Below are positions 45,482-55,206 of a stretch of 64,000 nucleotides of DNA, piece by piece. Under the pieces are notes generated by a model. That model ran no database searches and was not told the DNA's origin. It saw nothing but the letters and a program-made list of their open reading frames with translations. Numbering within the stretch: position 1 is the first letter of the stretch; each line of letters begins with the position of its first letter. This DNA is from Sphingobacterium paludis. Lineage in GTDB: Bacteria > Bacteroidota > Bacteroidia > Sphingobacteriales > Sphingobacteriaceae. Position numbers and translations under genes: made by a program. The DNA lies in contig NZ_SNZV01000002.1 in the NCBI RefSeq assembly GCF_004364125.1, positions 124,001 to 188,000 on the forward strand. Reading direction: 5' to 3'.

Positions 45482-45901
45482 ATGGAAGCAGCAACCGAGA
45501 AAGATAAACTGAGAATAGACAAATACTTGTGGGCCATTCGAATTTTTAAGACGAGAAGTTTGGCGACAGAAGCCTGTAAAGCGGGGCGCGTAAAGCTGAA
45601 GGGCCAAAATGTGAAGGCGTCGGCGGTGGTTAAAATCGGCGATGTATATGCCATACAGAAGGGACCAGAGCGGAAAGTCGTTTTGGTAACGGGATTATTA
45701 GAGCGACGGGTTGACGCTAAGACTGCGGTGCAGTTTTACCAAGACCAAACCCCTGTGGAGGATACACATGCTTTTAAATCGGTTTTCCACGCGCCTGTTT
45801 TAAAACGTGACCGCGGTACGGGAAGACCAACCAAAAAAGATCGACGAGAAATTGATGATCTGAAAACGGATTGGTGGGAAGATGAGGAAAAAAATAGTTA
45901 A
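45482..45901 (+). CDS. S4-domain RNA-binding protein, Hsp15 family
   Basis: 139 residues from ATG 45482. The S4 motif reads LRIDKYLWAIRIFKTRSLATEACKAGRVKLKGQNVKASAVVKIGD, followed by a basic tail rich in K/R and a final acidic DDLKTDWWEDEEKNS. Hsp15 (HslR) proteins bind nascent-chain-blocked 50S subunits for rescue. The regulator gene of the second PUL starts only 12 bp downstream, an odd pairing that suggests shared transcription. Confidence 0.9.
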   Translation: MEAATEKDKLRIDKYLWAIRIFKTRSLATEACKAGRVKLKGQNVKASAVVKIGDVYAIQKGPERKVVLVTGLLERRVDAKTAVQFYQDQTPVEDTHAFKSVFHAPVLKRDRGTGRPTKKDRREIDDLKTDWWEDEEKNS

Positions 45902-45913
45902 GTACCCTTCTAC

Positions 45914-47533
45914 ATGCGCTTTTATTATCGTTTGATTTGTGTTGTTTTTTTTGTGGCGCCTTTTCTGTCCATAGCAAAGCAGGATAGTACCGTGCAGATA
46001 CTTGAGCAGGTGTTCAGCACAAAAGGCAAAATTGAACAGAAGAAAATAGAACGGTTAGCCCTGTTGAAAAAACGTTTGTCGCAGGAGCCAAGTCTAACCG
46101 GTAGGCTAGACTTGGCAAGAGAACTCATATTGGCCTATCGAAAATACCAAGTAGATTCGGCCATTCATTATACGCAGCTTTACCGGCAAATGGGTGAGCA
46201 GCGTGCGGACTCGTTAGTAATCAATCAAGCCAATTTTTATTTAGCTAGTCTCTATTCGTCAACAGGAAAGTTTATTGAGGCTGAAAACTTACTTCGAAGC
46301 GTTAATCGAACTGCATTAGCCAAGGAGCTCGTACCAGCCTATTTTGAAGCATACACCGCTTTCAGCAGCCACTATGGACAAAGTAGCAACAACGAGCAAT
46401 ACTTTAAGCTAAGTGAACGCTACCGCGACTCGCTATTGGTGCTCTTGCCTGACACTTCGTTGCAGCATCGCGTCGCTTTGGCCACCAAGTACCTTTACCA
46501 CAACCGCGAGGCCGAGGCCGAGAAAATCTTGCAAGGCCTTTTGATAAAAACGAACGATAGTCATCCCGAACGCGGGTTGATCGCCTATCTACTCGGGCTG
46601 ATGTACAAAAACAAGGATGATATGGAGCAGGCCATGTACTACTTCTCGCTATCAGCCATATCAGACATCAAGCATGTTGTGAAGGACAATGCGTCTTTAC
46701 AGAGTCTGGCACAATGTTACAATAGCAAAGGTGATGTGGATAAGGCCTATCAATTTATCCAAGCGGCTATCAATGATGCCGCATTTTGTAACATTAGGTA
46801 CCGATCGCTTGAGAACTCATCCTTCTATGGTATCATCAACGCATCTTTCCAAGAAAAGGAGCTTGCACAGAAACGTGCCTTACGCCAAAATCTAATTGTC
46901 ATTAGTTTACTCTCGGTATTCCTAGTCATAGCGCTTTTCTTTCTATACAATCAAGTCAAAAAAATTCGACGGGCTCGGATGGAGCTACATCTGGCCAATG
47001 CTGAACTAAAGAAATTGAATGATCAGCTATTGCAAAGCAACAATCGCTTATCCGAGTCAAATCATATCAAGGAAGAATACATTGCGCAGTTCTTTGATAT
47101 CTGCTCCAGCTATATCGATAAGATCGATGAACAACGTAAGCTACTTCTAAAACGTTTTGCCCAAAAGCAATACGATGATATCAATAAAATCCTGAAATCG
47201 CAGGATGTTGTTAAAAATGAGCTGGATGAGTTGTACCGCAATTTTGATATTATATTTCTCAATCTGTATCCTTCGTTCATCGAAGATTTTAACCAATTGC
47301 TCCGTGATGAAGAGCGTATCAGCCTGAAGGATGGCGAATTGTTGAACACCGAACTGCGTATCTTTGCGCTGATTCGCCTCGGAATTACCGACTCCACAAA
47401 GATCGCTTCGTTTCTTCGCTATTCCCTGCGCACCGTTTACAATTATCGTGTCAAAGTACGCGGTAAAGTGTCCGGATCAAAAGACAAATTTGAAGATAAA
47501 ATTCGGGGTATTGGCGAAATTCGTTCGTATTAA
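45914..47533 (+). CDS. TPR-containing, membrane-anchored regulator (DUF6377 type)
   Basis: 539 residues. A signal peptide or first membrane helix is followed by about 300 residues of TPR-like helices, a transmembrane helix near 325-345 (LIVISLLSVFLVIALFFLY), a coiled coil, and a cytoplasmic C-terminal region. The C-terminus (TELRIFALIRLGITDSTKIASFLRYSLRTVYNYRVKVRGKV) looks like a helix-turn-helix. This layout matches Bacteroidota DUF6377 proteins, often found next to SusCD loci. It could sense periplasmic glycans and act on DNA from the membrane. Placed just before the SusC gene on the same strand. Confidence 0.82.
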   Translation: MRFYYRLICVVFFVAPFLSIAKQDSTVQILEQVFSTKGKIEQKKIERLALLKKRLSQEPSLTGRLDLARELILAYRKYQVDSAIHYTQLYRQMGEQRADSLVINQANFYLASLYSSTGKFIEAENLLRSVNRTALAKELVPAYFEAYTAFSSHYGQSSNNEQYFKLSERYRDSLLVLLPDTSLQHRVALATKYLYHNREAEAEKILQGLLIKTNDSHPERGLIAYLLGLMYKNKDDMEQAMYYFSLSAISDIKHVVKDNASLQSLAQCYNSKGDVDKAYQFIQAAINDAAFCNIRYRSLENSSFYGIINASFQEKELAQKRALRQNLIVISLLSVFLVIALFFLYNQVKKIRRARMELHLANAELKKLNDQLLQSNNRLSESNHIKEEYIAQFFDICSSYIDKIDEQRKLLLKRFAQKQYDDINKILKSQDVVKNELDELYRNFDIIFLNLYPSFIEDFNQLLRDEERISLKDGELLNTELRIFALIRLGITDSTKIASFLRYSLRTVYNYRVKVRGKVSGSKDKFEDKIRGIGEIRSY

Positions 47534-47667
47534 TCCTCAAAACAGGTTACTTTTTCTATTCTTATCTGTTTCGTTATCTTGCTTGTTATCAATAATTTGA
47601 TTTATTTTTTAGTTTACTTTTCATCTTCCCCAACTTCGAAACGACATCTTTTTTCTGCGCCCCGTAT

Positions 47668-47675
47668 TACCTTTG
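47668..47675 (+). promoter_or_regulatory. -7 promoter box for the second SusC gene
   Basis: TACCTTTG matches TAnnTTTG, 58 bp before ATG 47734. The 200-bp gap otherwise shows no strong hairpin. Confidence 0.5.
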
Positions 47676-47733
47676 TCATTGCCTCTTGGGGCGAACAATT
47701 ATAATCCAAACATAAGATCAAATTATAAGACCT

Positions 47734-50712
47734 ATGGCATTTTCTACAAGAATGACGCGTCCTATTTTTCTCTTCGTTTTTTTGCTGTTGCAGGTAATTT
47801 CCTTGCGCGCACAAACGATCGTTTCCCTACGCGGAACGGTGAAAGATGGACAAACTAATGGGCCTATCGTCGGGGCAACTGTTTCCCTATCGGGAACAAA
47901 CAACGTCACATCAACAGATGGCGACGGTAACTTCACGCTGACCAACGTCAGCCGTGGAGCACAAATAGCAGTTTCCTATATCGGCTATGAAACAGCCATG
48001 GCAACTGTGGAAAGTGAATCCATAGCGATTACCTTAACATCCAACAGCTCTACTTTGGAAGATGTCGTAGTTATTGGTTATGGATCCGTGAAGCGTAAGG
48101 ATGTGACAACGGCGATCTCCAGCGTCTCCTTAGAAGATCTCAACCAACGACCGATTGTATCGGCAGGACAGGCCTTGCAGGGTAGGGCTGCAGGCGTATC
48201 GGTGATACAACCGAACGGTGCGCCCGGAGGCGAAACCTCGATCCGCATCCGCGGAACAACTTCATTTAACGCCAGTAATAATCCGCTCTATGTGGTTGAT
48301 GGCGTGCCTGTGGATAATATCAATTTCCTATCGCCAAATGATATGGCGGATATTCAGGTCTTGAAAGACGCTTCTTCCGCTTCCATATATGGCTCGCGCG
48401 CTGCCAATGGGGTGGTGTTGATCACCACAAAACAAGGGAAAGCAGGAGACGCCAAAATCGCGCTCAATGGGCAGCTCACACAAAATAGTGTTGCCAATAA
48501 AATGGAGTCACTCAATGCTGCACAATACAAAGAACTGCAAGATGAAATTGGCTTGGTTAACCTTCCGGAAGGTCTCCCAGACCGCACAAACTGGTTCGAT
48601 GAAACATTTACGAAGGGAATCATGCAAAACTACCAGCTGTCCATCTCTGATGGTACCGAGAAACTACGGTACTTTCTCTCTGGAGGCTACCTTAATGAAT
48701 CTGGCATCATCAACTCCTCGTTTTATCGTCGTTACAACTTTCGTGCAAACATCGAGAATGATGTGCGTAAATGGCTGAAGGTATCTGCTAACGTAGCTTA
48801 CACCGATGATATTCGTAACGGTATCAACACCGGTAACGGCGCCAACCGGGGCGGTGTAGTACTGTCGACGATTAACACGCCTACCTATGGTGCCATTTGG
48901 GATGCGGATTACCCCGGACAATACTATACCGATTTTTATGGGGTAAACATCAGCAGTCCTTTAGAAAATATCGCGCGAACAAAGAATAACAAGGGGAGGG
49001 AAAATCGCTTGATTGCTTCAGGAAGTGCAACGGTGAGCTTTACACCTGATTTGACGTTTAAGACAATGCTTGCGCTCGATCGGAGGAATGGGTTGGCCAC
49101 GACATTCTTGGATCCACTTTCCACAACTTGGGGCCGAACACAATATGGAGAAGCGTCGGACAATCGCAATATGAACACGGTGCTTACGTTCGATAATGTG
49201 CTGAATTACAAAAAACAATGGGGCCGCCATGGTATTGATCTGATGGGTGGAACGTCGTGGACCGCATCTGACTACACCAATAGCTGGATCAATGGTTCGC
49301 ATTTCCGAAACGACCTGATCGAAACACTTAACGTTGCCAATAAGATTTCGTGGACCGCTACGGGTAGCGGTGCATCCGATTGGGCGATTATGTCTTTGTT
49401 TGGTCGGGCATCCTACAACTTCGATGGAAAGTATTTAGTGACCGCCAATTTGCGTGGTGACGGTTCCTCAAAATTACATCCCGACTATCGGTGGGGTATC
49501 TTCCCTTCGATGTCTGCTGCTTGGCGTCTTTCTTCGGAGAGCTTTTTGGAAGACGTTTCATGGATCAATGATCTAAAGATCCGTGGCGGGTGGGGGCAAA
49601 CAGGAAACCAGTCTGGCCTTACGGATTACGCGTATTTACAGATGTTTAACGCGACACGCGTCGCTTGGTTTGTGACGGGACAAGAAAATGCCTTGCCCGT
49701 AACATCACTTAGTGGAAACCTACGTACACGCGATTTACGTTGGGAAACAACGACGCAAAGTAATATCGGTATCGACTTCACAGGATTCGCCAGTAGACTA
49801 ACCGTTAATTTAGACTACTACCACAAACGGACAACGGATATGTTGATGAGGGCGACGGTACCAACCGGAGGAGGTAGTTCCGGATCTATCATGCGCAATG
49901 AAGGAATAATGACCAATAAAGGATTTGAAGTGAATGTAAGTAGCAAAAATTTAGTGCATGAATTTTTGTGGTCTACGGACTTCAACATCTCCTTTAATCG
50001 CAATCGGTTGACGGGTTTGGAACTGCAGCGGATTTATAGCACAGGACGTACTTCCGATTTTGTGGACGATAATGTGGTTCGCAATGAGCCGGGACGAGCA
50101 TTGGGTGGCTTTTTTGGCTACATCAGCGATGGTGTAGACCCCGAAACCGGTGAGCTACGCTATCGCGATGTGAATGGCGATGGACGTGTTTCTTCCTCCG
50201 ACAGGACGTACATCGGCGATCCAAATCCAGATTTTATATTTGGCTTGACCAACAACTTGTCTTATCGCGGATTTAACCTAAGTATATTCCTACAAGGATC
50301 TTACGGTAACGATATTTACAATGCTTCGCGTATGGAAACGGAAGGGATGTATGACGGTAAAAATCAATCCATCCGCGTGCTCGATCGTTGGCGCGTACCC
50401 GGACAGCAGACGAGTATTCCTAAAGCGGGCTTCGATCTAAAGAATTCCAGCCATTTTGTTGAGGACGGAAGTTTTCTACGTGTAAAAAATATTTCCTTGT
50501 CGTATGATGTGAAGACGCCACGTTTAACAAATTTGGGAATCAGCCGTTTACAGCCTTTTGTTTCGGCTAGCAACCTATTAACATGGACTAAATATACCGG
50601 CTTCGACCCAGAGGTCAATCAATGGGGAGATAATGGTCATGTGCAGGGTATCGATTGGGGTACTTACCCACAGAACCGCTCGTTTGTTGTAGGGCTAAAC
50701 CTAGAGTTTTAA
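47734..50712 (+). CDS. SusC/RagA-family TonB-dependent transporter, second PUL
   Basis: 992 residues. Signal peptide to LRAQ, carboxypeptidase-regulatory-like domain (SLRGTVKDGQTNGPIVGATVSLSG), TonB-box-like LEDVVVIGYG, plug (ALQGRAAGVSV, NPLYVVDGVPVDNINFLSP, LKDASSASIYGSRAANGVVLITTK) and a barrel ending RSFVVGLNLEF. It imports oligosaccharides with the SusD encoded 10 bp downstream. The neighbouring GH30 suggests a beta-glucan substrate. Confidence 0.96.
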   Translation: MAFSTRMTRPIFLFVFLLLQVISLRAQTIVSLRGTVKDGQTNGPIVGATVSLSGTNNVTSTDGDGNFTLTNVSRGAQIAVSYIGYETAMATVESESIAITLTSNSSTLEDVVVIGYGSVKRKDVTTAISSVSLEDLNQRPIVSAGQALQGRAAGVSVIQPNGAPGGETSIRIRGTTSFNASNNPLYVVDGVPVDNINFLSPNDMADIQVLKDASSASIYGSRAANGVVLITTKQGKAGDAKIALNGQLTQNSVANKMESLNAAQYKELQDEIGLVNLPEGLPDRTNWFDETFTKGIMQNYQLSISDGTEKLRYFLSGGYLNESGIINSSFYRRYNFRANIENDVRKWLKVSANVAYTDDIRNGINTGNGANRGGVVLSTINTPTYGAIWDADYPGQYYTDFYGVNISSPLENIARTKNNKGRENRLIASGSATVSFTPDLTFKTMLALDRRNGLATTFLDPLSTTWGRTQYGEASDNRNMNTVLTFDNVLNYKKQWGRHGIDLMGGTSWTASDYTNSWINGSHFRNDLIETLNVANKISWTATGSGASDWAIMSLFGRASYNFDGKYLVTANLRGDGSSKLHPDYRWGIFPSMSAAWRLSSESFLEDVSWINDLKIRGGWGQTGNQSGLTDYAYLQMFNATRVAWFVTGQENALPVTSLSGNLRTRDLRWETTTQSNIGIDFTGFASRLTVNLDYYHKRTTDMLMRATVPTGGGSSGSIMRNEGIMTNKGFEVNVSSKNLVHEFLWSTDFNISFNRNRLTGLELQRIYSTGRTSDFVDDNVVRNEPGRALGGFFGYISDGVDPETGELRYRDVNGDGRVSSSDRTYIGDPNPDFIFGLTNNLSYRGFNLSIFLQGSYGNDIYNASRMETEGMYDGKNQSIRVLDRWRVPGQQTSIPKAGFDLKNSSHFVEDGSFLRVKNISLSYDVKTPRLTNLGISRLQPFVSASNLLTWTKYTGFDPEVNQWGDNGHVQGIDWGTYPQNRSFVVGLNLEF

Positions 50713-50722
50713 TTGTAATCAG

Positions 50723-52249
50723 ATGAACATGAAAAGATATTTTAGTTACTGTATAGTTTGGGTGGGGATTGCCACCTTGCTGCAAAGTTGTTCGCTCGCA
50801 CGTGACCCTTTGGATTCTTTCTCGGACGTGACAGAGGGAGTAGATGAGCGAGGGGAATACGTAGCCTTTAAAGATAAGGCCTCGGTGTTGAGCCATCGCC
50901 AAGCGATGTATGACCAGATACGTAATAGACAGGAGCACTGGTACCTCGACTTGCTGCTGGTGGGCGATGCACATGCCGATAATGCCTATGCGGGCACTAC
51001 GGGTGCAGAGGTGCTACCGTTTGAAAATAATTCTATTGAAGGCTCCAATTCTGTGCTCGCCCGAGACTGGAGCCGGTACATGGAAGATGTCGCACTGGCA
51101 AATAAGATGGTTCAGTACGTGGACTCCGTAAACGATAATAACCTGACTAGCGTCGAACGTGGTCAATTTAAAGCGGAAGCGAAGATTTTTCGGGCTTTGG
51201 TGTATTTTGATATGGTTCGGTTATGGGGCGATGTGCCTTTAGTTACTACGGTAGCAAAGGATATTACCTCCGAGAATATCAAAGAAGTGTATCCTTCCTA
51301 CTTTCCCACCCAAAGTACGGAGAAAGAAGTTTATGAGCAGATTCAAAAAGATTTGCTGGAAGCGATTCCGAATGCTCCGGCCAACAACGCAGGAAACAAA
51401 ACTATCTTTAGTAAATCTGTAGCACGCGCTGTCTTAGCCAAGGTGTACGCCGAGAAGCCTTTGCGCGACTACAACAAGGTCATTCAATATGCAGATGAGC
51501 TGGCAGCAGATGGCTTTGCATTGGAAGACGACTTCAGTAACCTTTTTGGTATGAATGAAAATAATACGGACGCAAAAAAACGCAATACGCGTGAGTCTAT
51601 TTTAGAAGGTCAGTTTTTCGCGGGGAATGGAAATTGGGTTACCTGGATGTTCGGGCGTGATCTCACCAACTACAATTCCAACTTCACTTGGGCAAAATGG
51701 GTGACGCCATCGCGTGACTTAATTAATACTTTTCAACAAGAAGGTGATCAAGTGCGTTATGCCCAATCGATTGTCTTCTACCAAACAACGTGGAGCAACT
51801 ATTATCCAGCCAATAACTATCCTTTTATGTATAAAATGCGTTCGGCAGTAAACAGTTTGATAAAATATCGCTATGCGGATATTTTACTTTTAAAAGCCGA
51901 AGCTTTGATACAGCGAGAGGGGGGTGACCTGAATGCGGCAGCAGATATTATCGACCAAGTACGAACCCGTGCGAAACTCGCCGTGTTGTCGTCCGGCACG
52001 CGCGGCAATCGGACAGCTTTGCTAGAAGCTGTACTAAAAGAACGTCGCTTAGAGCTGGCCTTTGAAGGACAGCGCTGGTTTGACCTTGTGCGATTGGACA
52101 AGGTTGAAGGAGTAATGAACGCTGTATATGCAAAAGACAGCGGGCGCCGTACGCAAGTATACCCGTTTACCAACTACTCCTACCGTATGCCGATACCGCA
52201 AAGTATTCTCGATCAAAATCCGAACTTAAAGCAAAATTTGGGCTATTAG
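50723..52249 (+). CDS. SusD/RagB-family glycan-binding lipoprotein, second PUL
   Basis: 508 residues. Lipoprotein signal ending LLQSC. SusD landmarks: AKIFRALVYFDMVRLWGDVPLVT, SVARAVLAKVYAE, LIKYRYADILLLKAEALIQ, LLEAVLKERRLELAFEGQRWFDLVRL and a C-terminal IPQSILDQNPNLKQNLGY. This is the classical RagB/SusD type and differs from the SusD-like_2 pair in the first PUL. It should hold glycan at the SusC lid. Confidence 0.96.
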   Translation: MNMKRYFSYCIVWVGIATLLQSCSLARDPLDSFSDVTEGVDERGEYVAFKDKASVLSHRQAMYDQIRNRQEHWYLDLLLVGDAHADNAYAGTTGAEVLPFENNSIEGSNSVLARDWSRYMEDVALANKMVQYVDSVNDNNLTSVERGQFKAEAKIFRALVYFDMVRLWGDVPLVTTVAKDITSENIKEVYPSYFPTQSTEKEVYEQIQKDLLEAIPNAPANNAGNKTIFSKSVARAVLAKVYAEKPLRDYNKVIQYADELAADGFALEDDFSNLFGMNENNTDAKKRNTRESILEGQFFAGNGNWVTWMFGRDLTNYNSNFTWAKWVTPSRDLINTFQQEGDQVRYAQSIVFYQTTWSNYYPANNYPFMYKMRSAVNSLIKYRYADILLLKAEALIQREGGDLNAAADIIDQVRTRAKLAVLSSGTRGNRTALLEAVLKERRLELAFEGQRWFDLVRLDKVEGVMNAVYAKDSGRRTQVYPFTNYSYRMPIPQSILDQNPNLKQNLGY

Positions 52250-52274
52250 TCCGATTAAAAACCAATGTATTGAA

Positions 52275-53765
52275 ATGGAAAATTTAAAGAAAACGATACT
52301 CTTCAGTAGTTTATTCAGCTTGATGATTATGGCCTGTGGCTCTAGCGGCCAAACAGAAGCCGTACCAGAGCCGCCTCCTGGCAAACAGTCAGGTGATGTA
52401 ACAATTTATACCACAACCGCCGCCCGTACACAAGAGTTCAAGAAATCCTTTGTCGATTTTGGTGCCGGATCAAATATGTCGCCACGCACTATTCGGCTCA
52501 ATGAACAAGTGCGCTACCAAACCATGGATGGCTTTGGATCTGCAATCACAGGATCCGCAGCGTATAACTTGCTCAAGATGTCGCAAGCAGATCGTACGCA
52601 GTTTTTAAAGGAAACATTCAGCGTGAGCGAAGGAATGGGACAAAGCTACATTCGGATTGCGATTGGCTGCTCGGATTTCTCGCTGAGCGAGTATACCTTA
52701 AACGATAAAGAGGGCATTGAAAATTTTGCTTTGCAGGAGGAAGAAACAAAATACGTCATACCTATTTTGAAAGAAATTTTAGCGATAAACCCGCAGATTA
52801 AAGTGCTGGGATCACCTTGGACAGCACCAAAATGGATGAAAGTCGCTGACTTGACAAATCTAGCACCCTATGATTCCTGGACTGGCGGGCATCTAAACCC
52901 TAAATATTACCAAGATTATGCAACATATTTTGTGAAATGGATTCAGGCGATGCAAGCTGCAGGGGTTGCCGTACACGCGATCACGCCGCAAAATGAACCG
53001 CTTAATCCTAGAAATTCAGCATCGATGTTAATGTTTTGGCCGGAGCAAAGAGATTTTGTACGCGATGCGCTTGGCCCAAAATTGCAAGCCGCAGGTTTGC
53101 GTACTAAGATATACGCATTTGACCACAACTACAACTATGACAACATGAGTAGTGAAGAAGACTATCCCGTGAAGATCTATGCGGATGCGAAGGCGGCTTC
53201 GTATTTCGCCGGTGCTGCATACCACAATTACGGCGGCGATAAGGCTGAGCTGCTCGATATACATAACAAGGCTCCAGAAAAGGAATTGATTTTTACAGAG
53301 ACCTCCATTGGAACATGGAATACCGGGCAGAATTTGGGTAGGCGGTTGCTTGAGGATATGAAGGAAGTGGCCTTAGGCACCGTGAATAACTGGAGCCGGG
53401 CGGTAATTGTGTGGAACCTGATGTTGGATTCAGAACGCGGACCTAATCGGGAGGGCGGTTGCCAAACTTGTTTCGGAGCGGTAGATATCAATTCTTCGGA
53501 CTATAAGACAATCAAGAAGAATTCCCACTATTTTATTATCGGGCACCTTTCGGCTGTTGTAAAGCCGGGTGCAGTGCGTATTGCTACGGAAGGTTTTGCC
53601 GAAGACGATGTGGTACTTTCTGCGTTTAAAAACCCGGATAACAGCTACGCGGTAGTTTTGGCGAATGAGAATACGAAAAGTACACGGATTACATTTACGG
53701 ACGGTAGTAAATACTTTAGTTATGATATTCCTGCACAGTCTGTAGTTTCTTATACTTGGAAATAA
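52275..53765 (+). CDS. GH30 glycoside hydrolase, lipoprotein
   Basis: 496 residues. Lipoprotein signal ending MIMAC, then a GH30 catalytic domain. YQTMDGFGSAITGSAAYNLL opens the barrel; the acid/base is about E241 in TPQNEP, and the nucleophile about E342 in IFTETSIGTW. The C-terminal beta domain ends with DIPAQSVVSYTW. GH30_3 members are endo-beta-1,6-glucanases and other GH30 enzymes are beta-glucosidases or glucosylceramidases. In this SusC-SusD-GH30-lipoprotein order, beta-1,6-glucanase is the likeliest activity. The stop overlaps the next start (TAATG). Confidence 0.93.
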   Translation: MENLKKTILFSSLFSLMIMACGSSGQTEAVPEPPPGKQSGDVTIYTTTAARTQEFKKSFVDFGAGSNMSPRTIRLNEQVRYQTMDGFGSAITGSAAYNLLKMSQADRTQFLKETFSVSEGMGQSYIRIAIGCSDFSLSEYTLNDKEGIENFALQEEETKYVIPILKEILAINPQIKVLGSPWTAPKWMKVADLTNLAPYDSWTGGHLNPKYYQDYATYFVKWIQAMQAAGVAVHAITPQNEPLNPRNSASMLMFWPEQRDFVRDALGPKLQAAGLRTKIYAFDHNYNYDNMSSEEDYPVKIYADAKAASYFAGAAYHNYGGDKAELLDIHNKAPEKELIFTETSIGTWNTGQNLGRRLLEDMKEVALGTVNNWSRAVIVWNLMLDSERGPNREGGCQTCFGAVDINSSDYKTIKKNSHYFIIGHLSAVVKPGAVRIATEGFAEDDVVLSAFKNPDNSYAVVLANENTKSTRITFTDGSKYFSYDIPAQSVVSYTWK

Positions 53766-55093
53766 TGAGAAAGCACGTACAACATATCCTCCTTCTTCTG
53801 GCGCTGGCATCTTTGTGGGCCTGCAAAGAAGAATACCGCTACCCGTTAGAAGGCGGAAAGCCAACGCTGGCTGTAGAAGAGTTGGCAACGAGCGCTCATT
53901 TTGGGGATAGCCTCAGTTTTAGGTTGGCTGTCGCCGACGATGGAACGGAGCTTTCGACAGTAAAAGCTCAACTTTATTTCAGTGGCGACAAGGTAGCGGA
54001 GACGATTATTCGAACCAAAAGCTACGGTAATTATACTGCTAAAATTTATGTACCTTTTTACAAAGACATTCCAAATGGCACGGCCGAATTGCGATTTATC
54101 CTAGAAAATGTAGGTATGGTAAAAGTGGAGGAGACCAAAGAACTCGCCTTGACCCGTCCAGATTTTCCATTTCTAAACTTAATTACCGATACGGAAACCA
54201 TTCGTCTCGAACGCATGGGGAATAATCAGTATACGGTTACTAAGGAGCTTCCGCAGAAAGTCAAAGGGTACATTCAGGCACCGGCTTTCGGTACACATGG
54301 CAATACCCTAAACTTTGGATGGGAAAATGAACGGGTGACACAAGGTAGCACACAGCAGATCCCTTTTTCGTATCTCTCTCCGGGCGAGTATAGTCTTTCA
54401 TTTAATACGCTAACCTACGCTGCATCGCCATTTCAAAGCTATAAAGTCAATGGCAATGAAATGCGAATGTTGGATGATAGCCATTATACGGCTGATCTGA
54501 CGCTAGCGGCAAATCAAGAGATCGCATTCACTGACTTTCCGTCGCTTGACAATTGGTGGCTGGATACGGACTTCATGCGTCAGGAGAATGGACGTATCCA
54601 GTTTCAAGCTAGCCCGGGAAAATATCGCATCACAGCAGATTTCGATCGCCGCTATTTTATTGTGGAAGCAATGACGGGCAATAATTTGGCTACGTTACAT
54701 GCTGATGGCACGGGTGCCATCTGGATTATCGGAGAGGGCATAGGCAAGCCAAGTCTTGGTAACCAAGTTGGTTGGACAACCGAGAAAGCACTTTGTCTAG
54801 CACCTATCGGGGGTAAAAAATACCGGATCACCGTAGTTGCTGGAGAAAATATATCGACCAATTCCATCAACTTCAAATTCTTCCATCAGAAAGGGTGGGG
54901 CGGCGAGTTTAAAAACGATGGATTAGCAAGCAACAGTGATGTGATTTTCGTGGGTAACGGTTCTAACGGACGCGATCCCGGCAATTTAGGTATTGTGTCT
55001 GGGAAGCAGCTTCTAAATGGTGCGACCTATGAGCTAACGGTAGATTTATCCGGTGGGAACGATAAAGCGGTCTTGACGGTAGTCCGAAAATAA
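53765..55093 (+). CDS. PUL surface glycan-binding lipoprotein (SGBP-like)
   Basis: 442 residues from ATG 53765, which shares a base with the GH30 stop. Lipoprotein signal ends SLWAC. The rest is beta-rich: an Ig-like N-terminal domain, then domains with TDTETIRLERMGNNQYTV and the C-terminal GTGAIWIIGEGIGKPS...KYRITVVAGE block seen in SusE/SusF-like and DUF5121-type proteins. No catalytic motif is visible. It probably sits on the cell surface and binds the glycan cut by the GH30 enzyme, as SGBPs do at this position in PULs. Confidence 0.8.
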   Translation: MRKHVQHILLLLALASLWACKEEYRYPLEGGKPTLAVEELATSAHFGDSLSFRLAVADDGTELSTVKAQLYFSGDKVAETIIRTKSYGNYTAKIYVPFYKDIPNGTAELRFILENVGMVKVEETKELALTRPDFPFLNLITDTETIRLERMGNNQYTVTKELPQKVKGYIQAPAFGTHGNTLNFGWENERVTQGSTQQIPFSYLSPGEYSLSFNTLTYAASPFQSYKVNGNEMRMLDDSHYTADLTLAANQEIAFTDFPSLDNWWLDTDFMRQENGRIQFQASPGKYRITADFDRRYFIVEAMTGNNLATLHADGTGAIWIIGEGIGKPSLGNQVGWTTEKALCLAPIGGKKYRITVVAGENISTNSINFKFFHQKGWGGEFKNDGLASNSDVIFVGNGSNGRDPGNLGIVSGKQLLNGATYELTVDLSGGNDKAVLTVVRK

Positions 55094-55113
55094 TCGGTAT
55101 AAGAAGTAAGCAA

Positions 55114-55156
55114 GGGGAGAAGCTGGATATTTTTTGTCTGGCTTCTCTCCTTATTT
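55114..55156 (+). terminator. Probable terminator at the end of the second PUL
   Basis: GGGGAGAAGC (55114-55123) pairs with GCTTCTCTCC (55141-55150, one G-T) over a 17-nt loop, followed by TTATTT. Confidence 0.65.
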
Positions 55157-55206
55157 GAGTTTAAATCTGTACCTTGAATGGTATTGTGTTGATAAGAAAA
55201 CTCCCT

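Noticed and set aside
53028..53491. Overlapping minus-strand open frames in the GH30 gene
   Set aside because: No signal or domain; antisense shadows of GH30.
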